Below, one piece after another: positions 18,655 to 29,555 of a DNA stretch of 64,000 nt. Source of the DNA: Alternaria dauci (Eukaryota; Ascomycota; Dothideomycetes; Pleosporales; Pleosporaceae); contig NC_091273.1 of the NCBI RefSeq assembly GCF_042100115.1, positions 992,001 to 1,056,000 of the forward strand, written 5' to 3'. The notes under the pieces were generated by a model, which saw only the letters and a program-made list of their open reading frames with translations, made no database searches and was not told where the DNA came from. A program made the position numbers and the translations under genes. Position 1 is the first letter of the stretch. Each line of letters starts with the position of its first letter.

Positions 18655-21639
18655 ATGGCCCAAGACACACCCATGCCCGATGCCGAGGCGGTCAGGGAGA
18701 ACACGCTCATGTACGGCCACGATGATGAGCTCGACGACAAGTACCCAACACGGCCAATAAACCTCCACAAAACACTCCCCTTCCATACTCTCTTCACAGA
18801 GTTGTTCAATCCACTCATGGAAACACAGAAGAGGAAGCAGCCTCCGGGAGCTCGTCGAAGAGTCGGACCACATGGACACGCTAACATGTCACCTCACGAA
18901 GCGAAACGTAACATTATCGAGAGATTTATCGCGAGCTGGCGCAAGCAAGTTGGCAATGATTTCTTTCCCGCGATGCGTCTCATAATTCCAGAAAAGGACA
19001 GAGATCGAGCCATGTATGGCTTGAAAGAGAAGACAATTGCCAAGGTCCTGATCAAGCTCACGAGAATTGACCCGAACTCCGATGGTGCCAAACATTTGCT
19101 GAACTGGAAGGTACCCGGTCAGCTTGATAAAGCTTCGACATCAACTGCTGGCGATTTCGCAGGACGATGCTACGAGATTCTGTCCACCCGGCAACTCAAG
19201 TCCGAATACAGCGACATGAGTATCGCCGAGGTCAACAATGCTCTGGACAAGCTATCGCAAATTGGCGCCGAAGAAGAGCAAGTCAAGATCTTCCAACGAT
19301 TCTATCGAAGGATGAACGCTGAAGAGATGACCTGGCTCATTCGCATGGTCCTTCGCCAAATGAAGATTGGAGCTACTGAGAAGACCATTTTAGACATCTG
19401 GCATCCAGACGCAGAGACGTTGTTCAACATCTCCTCAAACCTTCGACGAGTGTGCTGGGAACTATTCGACCCTGAGATTCGTCTGGCAGGCAAAGATACT
19501 GGGCTGAGCTTGATGCAGTGCTTCCAGCCGCAGCTGGCTCAGTTCCAGGATAAGGTAGGTAGTTTTGAGAAACTGGTCACACGATTTAAAGGGGACATGG
19601 ATGATGATACGTTTTGGATTGAAGAGAAGCTTGACGGGGAACGCATGCAGCTTCATATGATTGAGGATCCTGACGCACCGGGGGGTAGAACTTTCGGGTT
19701 CTGGTCACGAAAGGCCAAAGACTATGCCTACCTCTACGGTAAACACTTCCAAGGCGACGAAGCTGGTGCCCTCACACGGTTCATAACAGACGCCTTCGGG
19801 AAAAATGTGCGGAACATCATCCTTGATGGCGAGATGATCACCTGGGATATGGACCGCGATCATATTGTTGGCTTTGGCACTCTCAAGACTGCAGCTATAT
19901 CTGAGAAAGAAAACAAAACGGACAAGAACACTGGCCAGCGACCGCTCTTCAGGGTGTTCGACTGCGTATATCTCAACGACAAGCTACTCACACAATACAC
20001 GTTGCGCGATCGTCGTCGTGCCCTTGAAAGTGCCGTCAAGGGCGTACATCGTCGTCTGGAGATCCACCCGTACACCGAGGCGCGCTCGCATACCGAAATT
20101 GAGCCAGCACTGCGGAAGGTGGTTGCTGACTCTTCAGAGGGTCTGGTACTGAAGAACCCACGTTCCATGTATTGTCTAAATCAACGCAACAACGATTGGA
20201 TGAAAGTTAAGCCAGAATATATGTCCGAGTTTGGCGAATCGCTCGACTGCATAGTTGTCGGCGGGTACTTTGGCTCTGGTCATCGTGGTGGTGCCCACTC
20301 ATCCTTTCTTTGCGCACTACTTACAAACAAAGATGCGAAGAAAGGCGACCCAAGGTACGAACATTGTTGGTCGTTCTTCAAAGTAGGAGGCGGATTCGCT
20401 CAACAAGACTACGCCGAAATACGGGGCCGAACAGAAGGCAAGTGGCACGATTGGGATCCTCGATGGCCGCCTCCATTTATTGAGCTAGGCGGTCATGAGC
20501 AGAATCGGCAACACGAGCGACCAGATCAATGGATCAGACCCAGAGACTCCGTTGTTCTGGAATGCAAGGCAGCGAGTGTAGAAGGCAGCGACAAATTTCG
20601 CTTCTCCCTAACGCTTCGCTTTCCTCGTTTCAAAGGGCTCAAAAAGGACAAACGCTGGGACCAGGCACTTTCGGTACAAGAGTTTCTGGAAGTGAAGAGC
20701 AGAGCGGAGACTGAGAAGTCTGAAAAGGAGAAAGAATTTAAGATTGAGCAATCACGCAGGAAAAAGGCGAGAACATCGAAGAAGCCACTCACTGTGGTCG
20801 GCAATGATGCCGTTACTACACCGTATGCGGGTCCAGCATCGAAGGTGTTCGAGGGCTTGAGCTTTTTCATAATGACTGAGCAGATCCACCCGACGAAGAA
20901 GTCAAAAGCAGATCTAGAAGCACTGGTTAAAGCCAACGGTGGCAAGATTGTGCAGCGTGATTCGATGGACAAAGACCTCGTCATCGTAGCGGACAAGAGA
21001 TTGATCAAAGTTGCATCACTCGAGAAACGTGCTACGTACAACATCGTCAAGCCTGTCTGGATCCAGGATTGTGTCAAACAGAATGAGATAGACGGTGCTC
21101 CTCTACCATACTTGCTCCCGTTCGAGCCGAACCGACACATGTTCTACCTCCACGATGACGACCAGCTCGACTTTGAAAACAATATTGACGAACACGGAGA
21201 CTCGTATGCGCGCGATATTGCAGACGTGGACGAAATGCGAAATCTGTTGGCTGGTGTAGCAGCCGATCCAGACGACGGCTCAGCGTTTGAACGAAAAGGC
21301 TTTCTAGATCGATTAGAGGATCACGGAGAGTCGTTTGCGCATCTCAAGACACACATGTTTGGGACAGTAAAAGCGGCGTTTGATAGCAACCCCAATGATC
21401 TTGACGAGATGCTCAGAGCCCAGCTATCGAAGAACTATATTCGATTCGGTGGTGGCTTAGTGACTGACCGGATAGTTGAGGAAAGAGTCACACATGTTGT
21501 TGTACCAAATGAACACTATCCGACACAGAGTGGAAAGGCTAAAGTCACTGGGCTTGCCAGAGTTGTGGGTGTCGCTTGGGTAGAGAAGTGCTGGGAGGAA
21601 GGCACTATGTTGGACGAGGAGAGGTTTCAGTGGGGGTGA
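18655..21639 (+). CDS. LIG4: DNA ligase IV
   Basis: Single exon, 994 residues. Domains in order: N-terminal DNA-binding domain (about 30-280), then adenylation domain with nucleotidyl motif I EEKLDGERMQLH, putting the AMP-accepting lysine at residue 325. Motifs III (FRVFDCVYLND), IV (SSEGLVLKNP) and V (NDWMKVKPEYM) follow. After the oligonucleotide-binding domain there are two BRCT domains, at about 730-820 (ending VKPVWIQDCVKQ) and 900-990 (ending GVAWVEKCWEEG). The inter-BRCT linker is where Lif1/XRCC4 would bind. The tandem C-terminal BRCTs identify ligase IV, the non-homologous end-joining ligase acting in the nucleus. No frameshift or missing motif seen. Its 3' end converges with the membrane-protein gene, 102 bp away. 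Confidence 0.95.
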   Translation: MAQDTPMPDAEAVRENTLMYGHDDELDDKYPTRPINLHKTLPFHTLFTELFNPLMETQKRKQPPGARRRVGPHGHANMSPHEAKRNIIERFIASWRKQVGNDFFPAMRLIIPEKDRDRAMYGLKEKTIAKVLIKLTRIDPNSDGAKHLLNWKVPGQLDKASTSTAGDFAGRCYEILSTRQLKSEYSDMSIAEVNNALDKLSQIGAEEEQVKIFQRFYRRMNAEEMTWLIRMVLRQMKIGATEKTILDIWHPDAETLFNISSNLRRVCWELFDPEIRLAGKDTGLSLMQCFQPQLAQFQDKVGSFEKLVTRFKGDMDDDTFWIEEKLDGERMQLHMIEDPDAPGGRTFGFWSRKAKDYAYLYGKHFQGDEAGALTRFITDAFGKNVRNIILDGEMITWDMDRDHIVGFGTLKTAAISEKENKTDKNTGQRPLFRVFDCVYLNDKLLTQYTLRDRRRALESAVKGVHRRLEIHPYTEARSHTEIEPALRKVVADSSEGLVLKNPRSMYCLNQRNNDWMKVKPEYMSEFGESLDCIVVGGYFGSGHRGGAHSSFLCALLTNKDAKKGDPRYEHCWSFFKVGGGFAQQDYAEIRGRTEGKWHDWDPRWPPPFIELGGHEQNRQHERPDQWIRPRDSVVLECKAASVEGSDKFRFSLTLRFPRFKGLKKDKRWDQALSVQEFLEVKSRAETEKSEKEKEFKIEQSRRKKARTSKKPLTVVGNDAVTTPYAGPASKVFEGLSFFIMTEQIHPTKKSKADLEALVKANGGKIVQRDSMDKDLVIVADKRLIKVASLEKRATYNIVKPVWIQDCVKQNEIDGAPLPYLLPFEPNRHMFYLHDDDQLDFENNIDEHGDSYARDIADVDEMRNLLAGVAADPDDGSAFERKGFLDRLEDHGESFAHLKTHMFGTVKAAFDSNPNDLDEMLRAQLSKNYIRFGGGLVTDRIVEERVTHVVVPNEHYPTQSGKAKVTGLARVVGVAWVEKCWEEGTMLDEERFQWG

Positions 21640-21741
21640 AAACAGTCCCCTAGTCCTGTGCATGTGGAATAGCCACGATACGCAATCGATGATACCACAA
21701 GAGATATTGTGATGATTTCATTGCTTGGATGTTCCTCTGAC

Positions 21742-23335
21742 TCAAAAAGTGCTACCTTTTGTAAGACTCCGCTTCCAGCCACCCTTGCTTGTTTCCACTC
21801 CAGAACTGATGCTCGTACGCGTCACTCTGAGCTCAGTCTTCTCCACAACCAACGCTCCATTGCTCTGCGTCAAACGTTTGCGCAGGTCATCCTCCTCCAG
21901 ATAGTCGGCCTCGCTGCCCAACTCCTCTCGAATTGCTGCTGAGTAATCCATAATGCTGCGCAAAAGTCCAGGTCTCCTTCCATTCCTATACATTCTTGAC
22001 CCTCGCCGTGTATCGAGCCACATGCCGACCATGATGCAGACCCAGATAAAGTTGAAGATGGAGACCATGAACAGAAAGATGTAAGAGAACCCCCACTGAT
22101 ACGTCTCGCTAGGTTTACAAGATCCATGCTCCAGCAAATAAGCCGCGTCGTATGTGTGGTTCGAGTCCGGGCGTTTTTCAAAGGCGTATTGATATCTGGG
22201 GTGCTCGCGTAGTGGAACGGAGTTCAATGCCGCGTTTTCGACCGGGAATCTGGTAATATGGAGGCTTTGAAACAGGGATTTCTCCATGCCTTCAAGCACA
22301 AATTCAGCTGTTATATTTACGTCGTTGGTTCCGTTCGAGCCAAAACCCGCCTGAGGCATGCCATCTATTTCATATTCCCCGGACCAGTTCCCGAACTGCA
22401 TACGGTCTGTACAAGGTCAGCCGAGGCCCGGAGTGGTCGAAAACAAACCTACAGTTGCGAATGGCTTCGACGAGCGGCTCATCATCCGTTGTAGCAATAA
22501 GTGGTCCGTTGAAACCGTCCAACCGATCAGCGTCGTTGATAATGTAAGCCACTTGTTTCACCTGGCTCCATCCGAGGAGGTTCCCATCAACATCCTCAAT
22601 GTATGGCTCATACGTCGCGATGTAACCTGTCATGGCTGCCATCAAAGTCGGGAATGAGATTACATAGAGCGTGGATAGCAGCATCGAAAGTATTGCCAGC
22701 CATCGGAACAAGCGCTTCCAGGTGCCCGCCCCGAAAGCCAAGAATTCTTTCCCTAGTACACCGAGCGTGCCCATCGTTGTTGTCTCGAAGGCTACGGCGG
22801 CATACAGTTTGTACGACGTGTGATGCATCTCCATGTGATATACCAACCACTCGTTGAAGACACGATAGTTCGCCCATGCCAGCAACAGCTGTCCACCTCT
22901 TCCAATGATAAGATCCCAGGCAACATCAATGACTTTTACCTGCGTAAAAGTCATAGCTCCAAAACTCAAGTTTGGTGTGAAGAAGTAGGAGGAATCCATG
23001 ATGCGCCATGTTGCTCCGGAAGCTTCCTTCCAAAGACCATTCGGATAGCAGTCTCGCCCCTTGATATAACTCTGCGATACCACTTCCGCTGCCGCTGCGA
23101 GGCTGACAATGCCGGCGAGCGCAAGCGGGAGCGTCAGCAGAACAAGAGTCACCCGCCAAGGAAACGGTGACCATTTGTCACGGAAGGCAGCCTCGCGATC
23201 CTTTTGTGGCCATTGGCGAGGCGTATTGGACTTGGAGTCGTTGTGGTTATCGGTCATGGCGAGCAACTCGACGCTTCCTCGTGCGTCGTCATCAGGGTCC
23301 TGGCGAACAGCAGAGAATTGCGTCAGAGTCTTCAT
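21742..23335 (-). CDS. Multipass membrane protein of unknown function, 515 aa
   Basis: Two exons, 23335-22453 and 22406-21742, with a 46-nt intron (GTAGGT donor, GTACAG acceptor) that joins AIRN-YRMQFGNW. Membrane segments are visible near VTLVLLTLPLALAGIVSLAA, LAILSMLLSTLYVISFPTLM and IFLFMVSIFNFIWVCIMVGM. Weaker ones lie around LLLAWANYRVF and AAVAFETTTMGTLGVLG. A loop between the third and last strong segments has several N-glycosylation sites (NWS, NGT, NIT, NHT) and so is probably luminal or extracellular. The C-terminal tail is basic and Ser/Thr-rich, so cytosolic. I do not recognise a characterised family, although such proteins occur widely in Pezizomycotina. No function is proposed. 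Confidence 0.8.
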
Positions 23336-24256
23336 GACTGAAGCATAGTAGGACGCGGTGCATGTTGAGGAAACGAAGCGCGTGTCTGGCGAAGCTTGAC
23401 ATGCTTGAGATGACCTGTGCTGCTTTCAGGCGTCCGGCAGCTCTAACGACTTTAGACGGAGATTTTCACGAGGCCAAGCAAGGCGCAGTGCCCGCATTTG
23501 GGGGCCGAATACCGCCAATCCAAGTTGACTTGCCATGATGCAAGCACGGAGTGCCTGAAGGTGTTTCGCAACCGTTGGCCAAACCTAAAGCGCGTACGAC
23601 GTCATACGGGTTCGCTGGTGCACTCGGCGGCGTGGGCACCCAAGCTGGTTGAAGGTATGCGCCCCATGAGGCTGGTCTTGGGAGTATGCATGTTATACGG
23701 AACAATGTATGTAAGTGTACAATGGTTGGGTTCTTTACAATAACTAGTAGTAGATGTCCTGCTTACCTAGGTAGAGTTCAGGGGGTGCGGCAGTCAAATC
23801 ATAGCCCCCCCCCCCCCATGATCCTTGAGCGCCAAGATACTAATAACGTGGTGCCCACTGAGGTGGAGGTCATCGAGCCACAAATAACTTCATCATTGTT
23901 TGAACCAACTTCAAAAACATTCACGTTCGTCACGGGCATCCTTATCGTGAAGCTACCTAGAACTACATATTGCGGTCCTTCCGGGACACGGCTCAATGTA
24001 ATCTAGCGCCGCACACCCCGCTCTCAATCAGGGCAGGTACCTAGGCTGGAAGCACAACGGCTGATAGCAATTCATTTCGTCTCCAGCAAGATGATTCGTT
24101 CGCACGTCAATGCCATGCGACATCTTCCTTGAGTAGTACTACGCTGCGGATGCAGACTTGCGATTATCTGTCCTCGCGACAGCGATGTGATGGCTTCGAC
24201 TTCTTTACATACATCGCATGGTCAACGTTACCTCGGTAGCTAGACAGGGAGATACG
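23336..24256. other. Intergenic region with a C13 tract
   Basis: 921 bp without a supported gene. It holds the promoter of the minus-strand membrane protein and that of the plus-strand anchored protein. An uninterrupted run of 13 C residues occurs at 23805-23817, a likely length-variable homopolymer. Confidence 0.5.
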
Positions 24257-24856
24257 ATGGCGACCATATGGACTACAAGTACAGCCCTTTTGACCGGCCT
24301 TGTCATCTCTCTTCTTGGCGCCTTCTACGTCTATCAGTCTCCTATGGCGCTCGATTTTAGCACGCCTCATCCAACGTCCAGTCGCACCAACGTGCCCGAT
24401 CTAGAATTCACAATAAACCAAACATCCCGTTCCTCACCAGCCCTACTCGTTACGCTCAAAAACACGAGTCCAGAAGTTCCCTACACAATCTTGAAATGGA
24501 ATACACCATTGGACTCTTCCGCACTCAACACAGGTGTTTTCACCGTCATCGATGCGGAGAGCGGAGAAGAGGTCAAACAAACCGTCCTGCAAATCAATCG
24601 CAAAATGCCTCCCCCGCAGAAATCACTTGTCACACTTGCTCCGGGCACCGAGGAAGAGGTTGAGGTAGTCTTTGACAAGTCGTGGATGCCTAAGCGCAAG
24701 CCAGCCAAGTACAAGGTTCAAGCCAAGGGTGTGTGGAACGGTGTTTGGGCAAAGTACGGAGATGAAGTGACCAGGGAAGACTTGTATGGCTATTTTAACA
24801 GCCCTTTCAGTGGATGGCGGTTTACGACGAACGAGGTTCTCATGGAACTGCATTGA
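24257..24856 (+). CDS. Membrane-anchored protein resembling a deuterolysin (M35) pro-domain
   Basis: Single exon, 199 residues from the ATG at 24257 (MATIWTTSTALL); an in-frame ATG 39 nt upstream would add a hydrophilic extension, so the later start is preferred. Residues 7-25 form a hydrophobic signal or signal-anchor (ALLTGLVISLLGAFYVYQSP). The rest is a single beta-rich domain: LEFTINQTSRSSPALLVTLK, YTILKWNTPLDSSALNTGVF, then PPPQKSLVTLAPGTEEEVEV. This pattern resembles the N-terminal domain that precedes the protease in deuterolysins, but there is no HEXXH motif and no room for a catalytic domain. It may be a free-standing pro-domain-like protein or chaperone; this is inference. Confidence 0.7.
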   Translation: MATIWTTSTALLTGLVISLLGAFYVYQSPMALDFSTPHPTSSRTNVPDLEFTINQTSRSSPALLVTLKNTSPEVPYTILKWNTPLDSSALNTGVFTVIDAESGEEVKQTVLQINRKMPPPQKSLVTLAPGTEEEVEVVFDKSWMPKRKPAKYKVQAKGVWNGVWAKYGDEVTREDLYGYFNSPFSGWRFTTNEVLMELH

Positions 24857-25805
24857 AGAGGGAACCAAAAAGACAAGAGTGAGGTAGTATAGCAGCCTGC
24901 TACTAGTTTGACTTCTCGTGTCTCTTCTTTATCCCCATTCCTGTTCTAACATCATCCATTCCCTTTGTTCAGCTCAACTGATCCATCAGAGAATCTTGCA
25001 TTGCCTCAGAATCTGCCACAGATACTACTCGACCATCAGCACATAATCACGTTCAATCGATTCAAGTCACTTACTTTACTTGGCTTTTCGACACGCTCTC
25101 CGATGGAGATTCGTGATCTTTTCGAAGATGTAGAGCCGCGGGTAGATGTGCGTTCCATACTGTGTAGGAAGTGATTGTGTGTGTGCGTGTGTTTCGTATC
25201 TAATATACAACTTGAAAGAAGAGACCTGACTGCAGGGAAGAAAGGAGCGATTTGGAAAAGAGTGACTTGACGAACAACATACCATGCAGCACCAAACCAG
25301 AATATATACGCGCCAACCCGCTATTGGGGCTGCGTCAACTTTGGTTGATCGACAGTCGCCAGGCACAAGCTGGACATCCCCCCATCCGACCCAGCATTCT
25401 ATGGAAACTCTATTCCAGTATCGGTTTGCCACCCAGCCAATGCGAACCATTTTGCTTCTTTCGCGCTCAGCCCCGTGCTCCGCTAAGGACTCATTCATCG
25501 GAACAGAAGAAAAAGAAAAGAGAAAGCTGAAACGCGGAGATGACCGACCAAACCCCGCTTGTCCACGGGTACTTTGGATTAGATGCGAACTTGCCAACGC
25601 AGTATATCAGAATAAGGAACTCGAGCTGACACATGCTTGATGATCTCAAAATATAAAACCGCTGGGCAAGTATTGGGTGTGTGGCGGAGATATCTTAGGA
25701 CCTTGATGATGGCATGTAAGCCTTCGACGACCCCTCAAGCCATTGGCATAATATGTGCCCTCCCATCACAGCCTCACATCCCACCACGCTCTACAAAGTC
25801 CTATT
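24857..25805. other. Convergent intergenic region
   Basis: 949 bp between the 3' ends of the anchored protein gene and the polyamine oxidase gene. A minus-strand frame of 173 codons (25597-25076) has no domain or codon pattern I can support. Nothing else is recognised. Confidence 0.5.
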
Positions 25806-27610
25806 CTACACTCCCTCGGCAAGTTCATACGCCTTCAGCACCCGCTTCGCGACACCCTCTCCACTCCAGTATGCCCCTGTGACGGTTCCCAGCGCAACAA
25901 ACGGTGCGCAATGCTCCCCAGCCAACCAAACACCTCGTTCAGGCATGCCCTTCCGTAGTGTCTCCACATCCTCATCACCCTTCTCGAGCCCAATCTGGAA
26001 ATTGCAGTATGAACCGTAGCCGGCGAGTTCGTCGTTTGCCCATGCTGTTGCCAGGACGGCTTGTGGTGTACAGTCGCCATGATCCGGGTTAAAGTTGGGA
26101 AGTTTGGAGTAGTAGGGTAAGAAGAAAGATGTCAGAAGGGTGTTGTGCTTTTCTGGTGGGTTAGTTGCAAGGAGTTTGGCGATGTGTAAGCTTGTTGGTC
26201 CAAAAGTGTAAAAGAGGAGGGTTGGGTGCGCTGTTCCTTCGGGAAGGGCGGCGAGGTTCACAGCTTCTTGATCCCAGGCTTGTGGGTTCGTTTCAGGTGC
26301 GTATGTTGGATGTGTCCAGTGCGTGAAGCCTGGGTAATGTGCAGGGTTGACTGGTGAGTCTGTTGCTTGATGCACAGGCGCTGTTGTTGCTGGAACGTTT
26401 GGTTTGTTCAAGTCGTGAGATGCGGAGGGTAATGCTTCATCGCTGGCCGCTCCTTCATTCCAGAAGGCTCTTGGGAAAGTGATGTATACTTTGTCGAGAT
26501 GCCCGTATCCAAGACTTCCAACAGCTTCTGTCAGTCGCTTCGGTAATGCTGGGACGAAAGCATCGAGATTTCGCTTTAGCCAGCCTAGTGGAGCCGTCAT
26601 GATCACCTCGTCGAACGTCATACTTGGCTGGCCTTCAAGTTCGACGGTAACCCCCGCATCTGCAGTCTCCTCTGCTGATACGATCCGCTTCACTATATGC
26701 TCGAACAGTATCGTCGCATCTTTCAGGGCAGGCTCAGCAATCTTCTTCAGCACCTTGTTATACGTGGACGCAACAAAGAGGTTCTCGCCATCGATACACT
26801 CCTCCAACCAGAAAAACTTCAGACTCTGCCTGTGGATGGGCGATCCAACGAAAGCACCCCACATTTCCGCCATCTGAAGGATTATTTGCTGTTGCTCCTT
26901 CGCTTCAGCATCCTGACCAGGGAACATCTCTACAACCCGCTCTTCAAAGTAGTTGTACAAACTCTTGCCCGTGGGTATAGTGGCCGATTTCTCGTTCGAA
27001 AGTTTCATTGCTTGCTCAATGATATTCCAAACATGCTCAGTGTTTTTCGCCGCGTCTTTGTCAGACATGTGGTTTCCCTGGCTGTCAAAGACTGATTGAC
27101 GACCATCCCAGTTCATGCTGATGGTCTGAGTCTCTTTCGCGAGGTCCAAGATCGGATTGTCATCTGTGCCGTGTATCCAGTTTGGGCCACTAATACAACC
27201 GTCAGCTCGTGGATATAGCAGACCATACTAGAATTGCAGACTTACAGGTCAACTAAATGGCCAAGTGCGTTGCTCTGGCATAGCTATTAAATCATTAGCA
27301 TGGACAAATCTACACAGCTAGGTGGACTGACCCTTCCGCCAACCCTGTTCCTCCCTTCCAAAACCGTAACCTTGACTCCTTGCTTCAACAGGAGATCCGC
27401 ACATCGCAGTCCAGCAACACCCGCGCCGACCACACAGACATGCGGTATCTTGCCTGCCGCTCTTCGGATCATGTTGGTTTCGTCCATGTAGCCTTGCTTG
27501 TGTGACGAACCAACCAAGTCCTTTGATATTCGAGTCTGTCCCTCGGGCGACGCTCTGTTATTCAGACTGTCAGCTCTACGAACTGCATTCTCGTTGCCGA
27601 TATTTCCCAT
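25806..27610 (-). CDS. Flavin amine oxidase, Fms1-like polyamine oxidase
   Basis: Three exons, 27610-27332, 27283-27246 and 27189-25806; 566 residues. The FAD-binding motif VCVVGAGVAGLRCADLLLKQ (G62-x-G64...G67) is followed by VTVLEGRNRVGGR, split by intron 1. A 38-nt exon encodes LCQSNALGHLVDL. The next exon opens GPNWIHGTDDNP, the substrate-side motif of polyamine oxidases. TFDEVIMTAPLGWLKRN and the C-terminal ERGVWLAGEHCAPFVALGTV complete the flavin fold. Such enzymes oxidise spermine or N-acetylated polyamines, producing spermidine, an aldehyde and peroxide; the substrate here is not determined. The roughly 55 residues before the Rossmann strand are polar and non-conserved, so the start may be internal. 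A TATATATA element lies about 55 nt upstream. Confidence 0.88.
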
Positions 27611-27663
27611 GTTGACGGATCGGTATTCAGCAATAATGAGAAATTCGAGATAGAAGAAGAAAG

Positions 27664-27675
27664 GCTATATATAAG
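27664..27675 (-). promoter_or_regulatory. Candidate TATA element of the polyamine oxidase gene
   Basis: Read on the minus strand the segment is CTTATATATAGC, 54-65 nt upstream of the proposed ATG at 27610. Position and sequence suit a TATA box; there is no transcript evidence. Confidence 0.4.
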
Positions 27676-28338
27676 TTGAGGTGCTGGAGCGTAGTCAGGC
27701 ATATGTTGACAAGTGTGGTCGAAAGCCGCGTCCCAGTAAAATGTGGTTCCGAGAATGAAAGTACGGGCGGCGCGGTTGCCCCACTAGCGGTAATCCATAG
27801 CTCGTGCTACTAGGTGAATCATAATGACTACTCGGAAAGACTGTGTTGAAATGGGGCTAAGATGCTGAGAGAGGGATTTCGGTTGGCGCAAATGCTAATG
27901 CGAGAAAGAATTAAAGGCGGCACAGCACCTCGAGTGTGGATAACCGTTCACATACCTTGCAATATTTGTGTAGGCTGCAAGGAGGTAACGACCTCGATTC
28001 GATCTGGTCTTGCGATGGGCACAGGAGCCAACCTAAGTTATTCAGGAAATGTCAACACGATGTATTAGGTTGCTAGTGATGTGTGTGATAAGATAGAAGA
28101 TGTACGCTGTCATGCGTATGTACGTCAGATAGCCCGACGCTAACTTTAATTAGTGCCACGAGGCTGTACCACGAACATGATTGGACAAAGCGACAGAAAT
28201 GAATTTGAACTCAAGTCATTAATTTCCTAACTGCATAGTACATTACGAGTAGTGTTCTCGTATTAGATGGCATTTTACTGCCGTGGTATCATGTCTCGTC
28301 CATCATCATTCAAGATCGGCAGCCCCTGCGTGGCGTAC
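27676..28338. other. Intergenic region
   Basis: A stretch with no supported gene between the polyamine oxidase promoter and the 3' end of the repeat-bearing hydrophilic protein. Rather A/T-rich towards its right end. Confidence 0.5.
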
Positions 28339-29555
28339 CTATTTATCCTTGGAACCGATGTGAAGCTTGTTCTTCATCTTCTCCTTCAAGTGCGACATCT
28401 TGCCACCCTTCTCCTCGTTGCTCGGGGATGAGGCCAAATCGGTGGACTCGGACTTGCGGCCTACATGCTCTCCAGCCAAACCTGCAATACCGTCAGTACT
28501 GCTCTGACTATGTCCAGGTTGCCGTGTCCACAAACCCTTGGACTCTGATCCACTAGAGGCAGCATTTTGCTTAGCGGTAGATGCGTCGAAGTTGCTGCTG
28601 TCGGAAGGAACGCCTGTTGATGCCCAGCCTGGAGTATCGCGGTTCTCAGAGTGCTTCTCGGCATCGGTCTTTGTATCCGTAGCGGCACCAGATCCGTATA
28701 CACTTGAGCCAGCGGTGACGGAGTCGGGGGCAGTGGTCTTGATAGCAGGATCAGGGCTGGTGGTGGTAGCTGTTGTAGTGGTAGATTCAGGGGCGGTAGG
28801 ACCGGCGCCTGGTGCACCTGCACGACTGATGTCGTCAAGTGGTGTTTCCTTCCAGATCTTGTCTGTAACGCCAGCCTTGTCTGTGACGCCAGTGCTCTGG
28901 GTCGTCGAGGAGGCACCAGTGTTGGATGTAGCAACGTCGGGGTTGAGAGGAACAATGGGCATGCCAATGTAGGACGGGTCTTTGTTATCCGAGTAGATCT
29001 TGGGGTCGGTCGATGGCTCGGTCTTGGTCTCGACTGGTCCCTGGCTGGTGGGATCTAGTTTCAGGAACTCATCTGAAGTGGAAGTCTTCTCGTCTGCCTT
29101 CTCAGTTGCCTTGGCTTTCAGGTAGTTAGCATACTGCCCTATCGATGGCCTATATATCGAACGCGGGATGTTGGGTACTCACAATCGTTGCCCTGGTCAA
29201 ATGGCTCCGTGACGGTACCCTTGCCAAGCTCACCAGAAACAGGCTCCTTGCCGGCAGTCTCGTTGTTCTTGTAGTCGAGGAATGTTCCCTTGTCAGCTGT
29301 GGCTAGAGGGGTTGCTATGATGCGGGGTCAGCATAGAGATTCCAATGCGAGGGTCCGTCGGGACGCACCAAGGTTGCCTTGGTCATAGGGCTGAGTGGCA
29401 GTGCCCTTGCCCTGCTCACCCGAGATAGGCTCCTTGCCCGCGGTTTCGTTGTTCTTGGTCTGGTCGACTGCTTCCTCGGTCTTAGTCTGGTCGCCGTAGA
29501 TGAGCTTCGAGGCTGTAGTAGCAGCAGTGGTGGCGAGGTTGGTGATGGTCTCCAT
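28339..29555 (-). CDS. Hydrophilic protein with duplicated NNETAGKEP module, 364 aa
   Basis: Three exons, 29555-29369, 29314-29183 and 29114-28339. The N-terminus METITNLATTAATTASKLIY is the only semi-hydrophobic part. A 27-residue module beginning NNETAGKEPISGEQGKG and ending YDQGN occurs at residues 35-61. It recurs as NNETAGKEPVSGELGKG to FDQGN at 79-105. Both copies end at a phase-1 intron, and exon 2 (132 nt) is symmetric, so one copy probably arose by exon duplication. The rest is Thr/Ser/Ala-rich and disordered (TTTATTTSPDPAIKTTAPDS), with a basic Lys-rich end (KMSHLKEKMKNKLHIGSKDK). It resembles fungal hypothetical proteins with one or more NETAGKEPxSG units. No signal peptide, no known domain, function unknown. 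Confidence 0.8.

Noticed and set aside
23805..23817. C13 homopolymer
   Set aside because: A simple homopolymer in intergenic DNA; may be a sequencing-sensitive site, but there is no evidence of function.
25076..25597. 173-codon minus-strand frame between the anchored-protein and polyamine oxidase genes
   Set aside because: No domain, erratic composition and no splice partners; lies in a convergent 3' region.
27985..28010. Possible tRNA B-box-like string CTCGATTCGATCTGG
   Set aside because: No A box at the right distance and no cloverleaf can be drawn; treated as chance.
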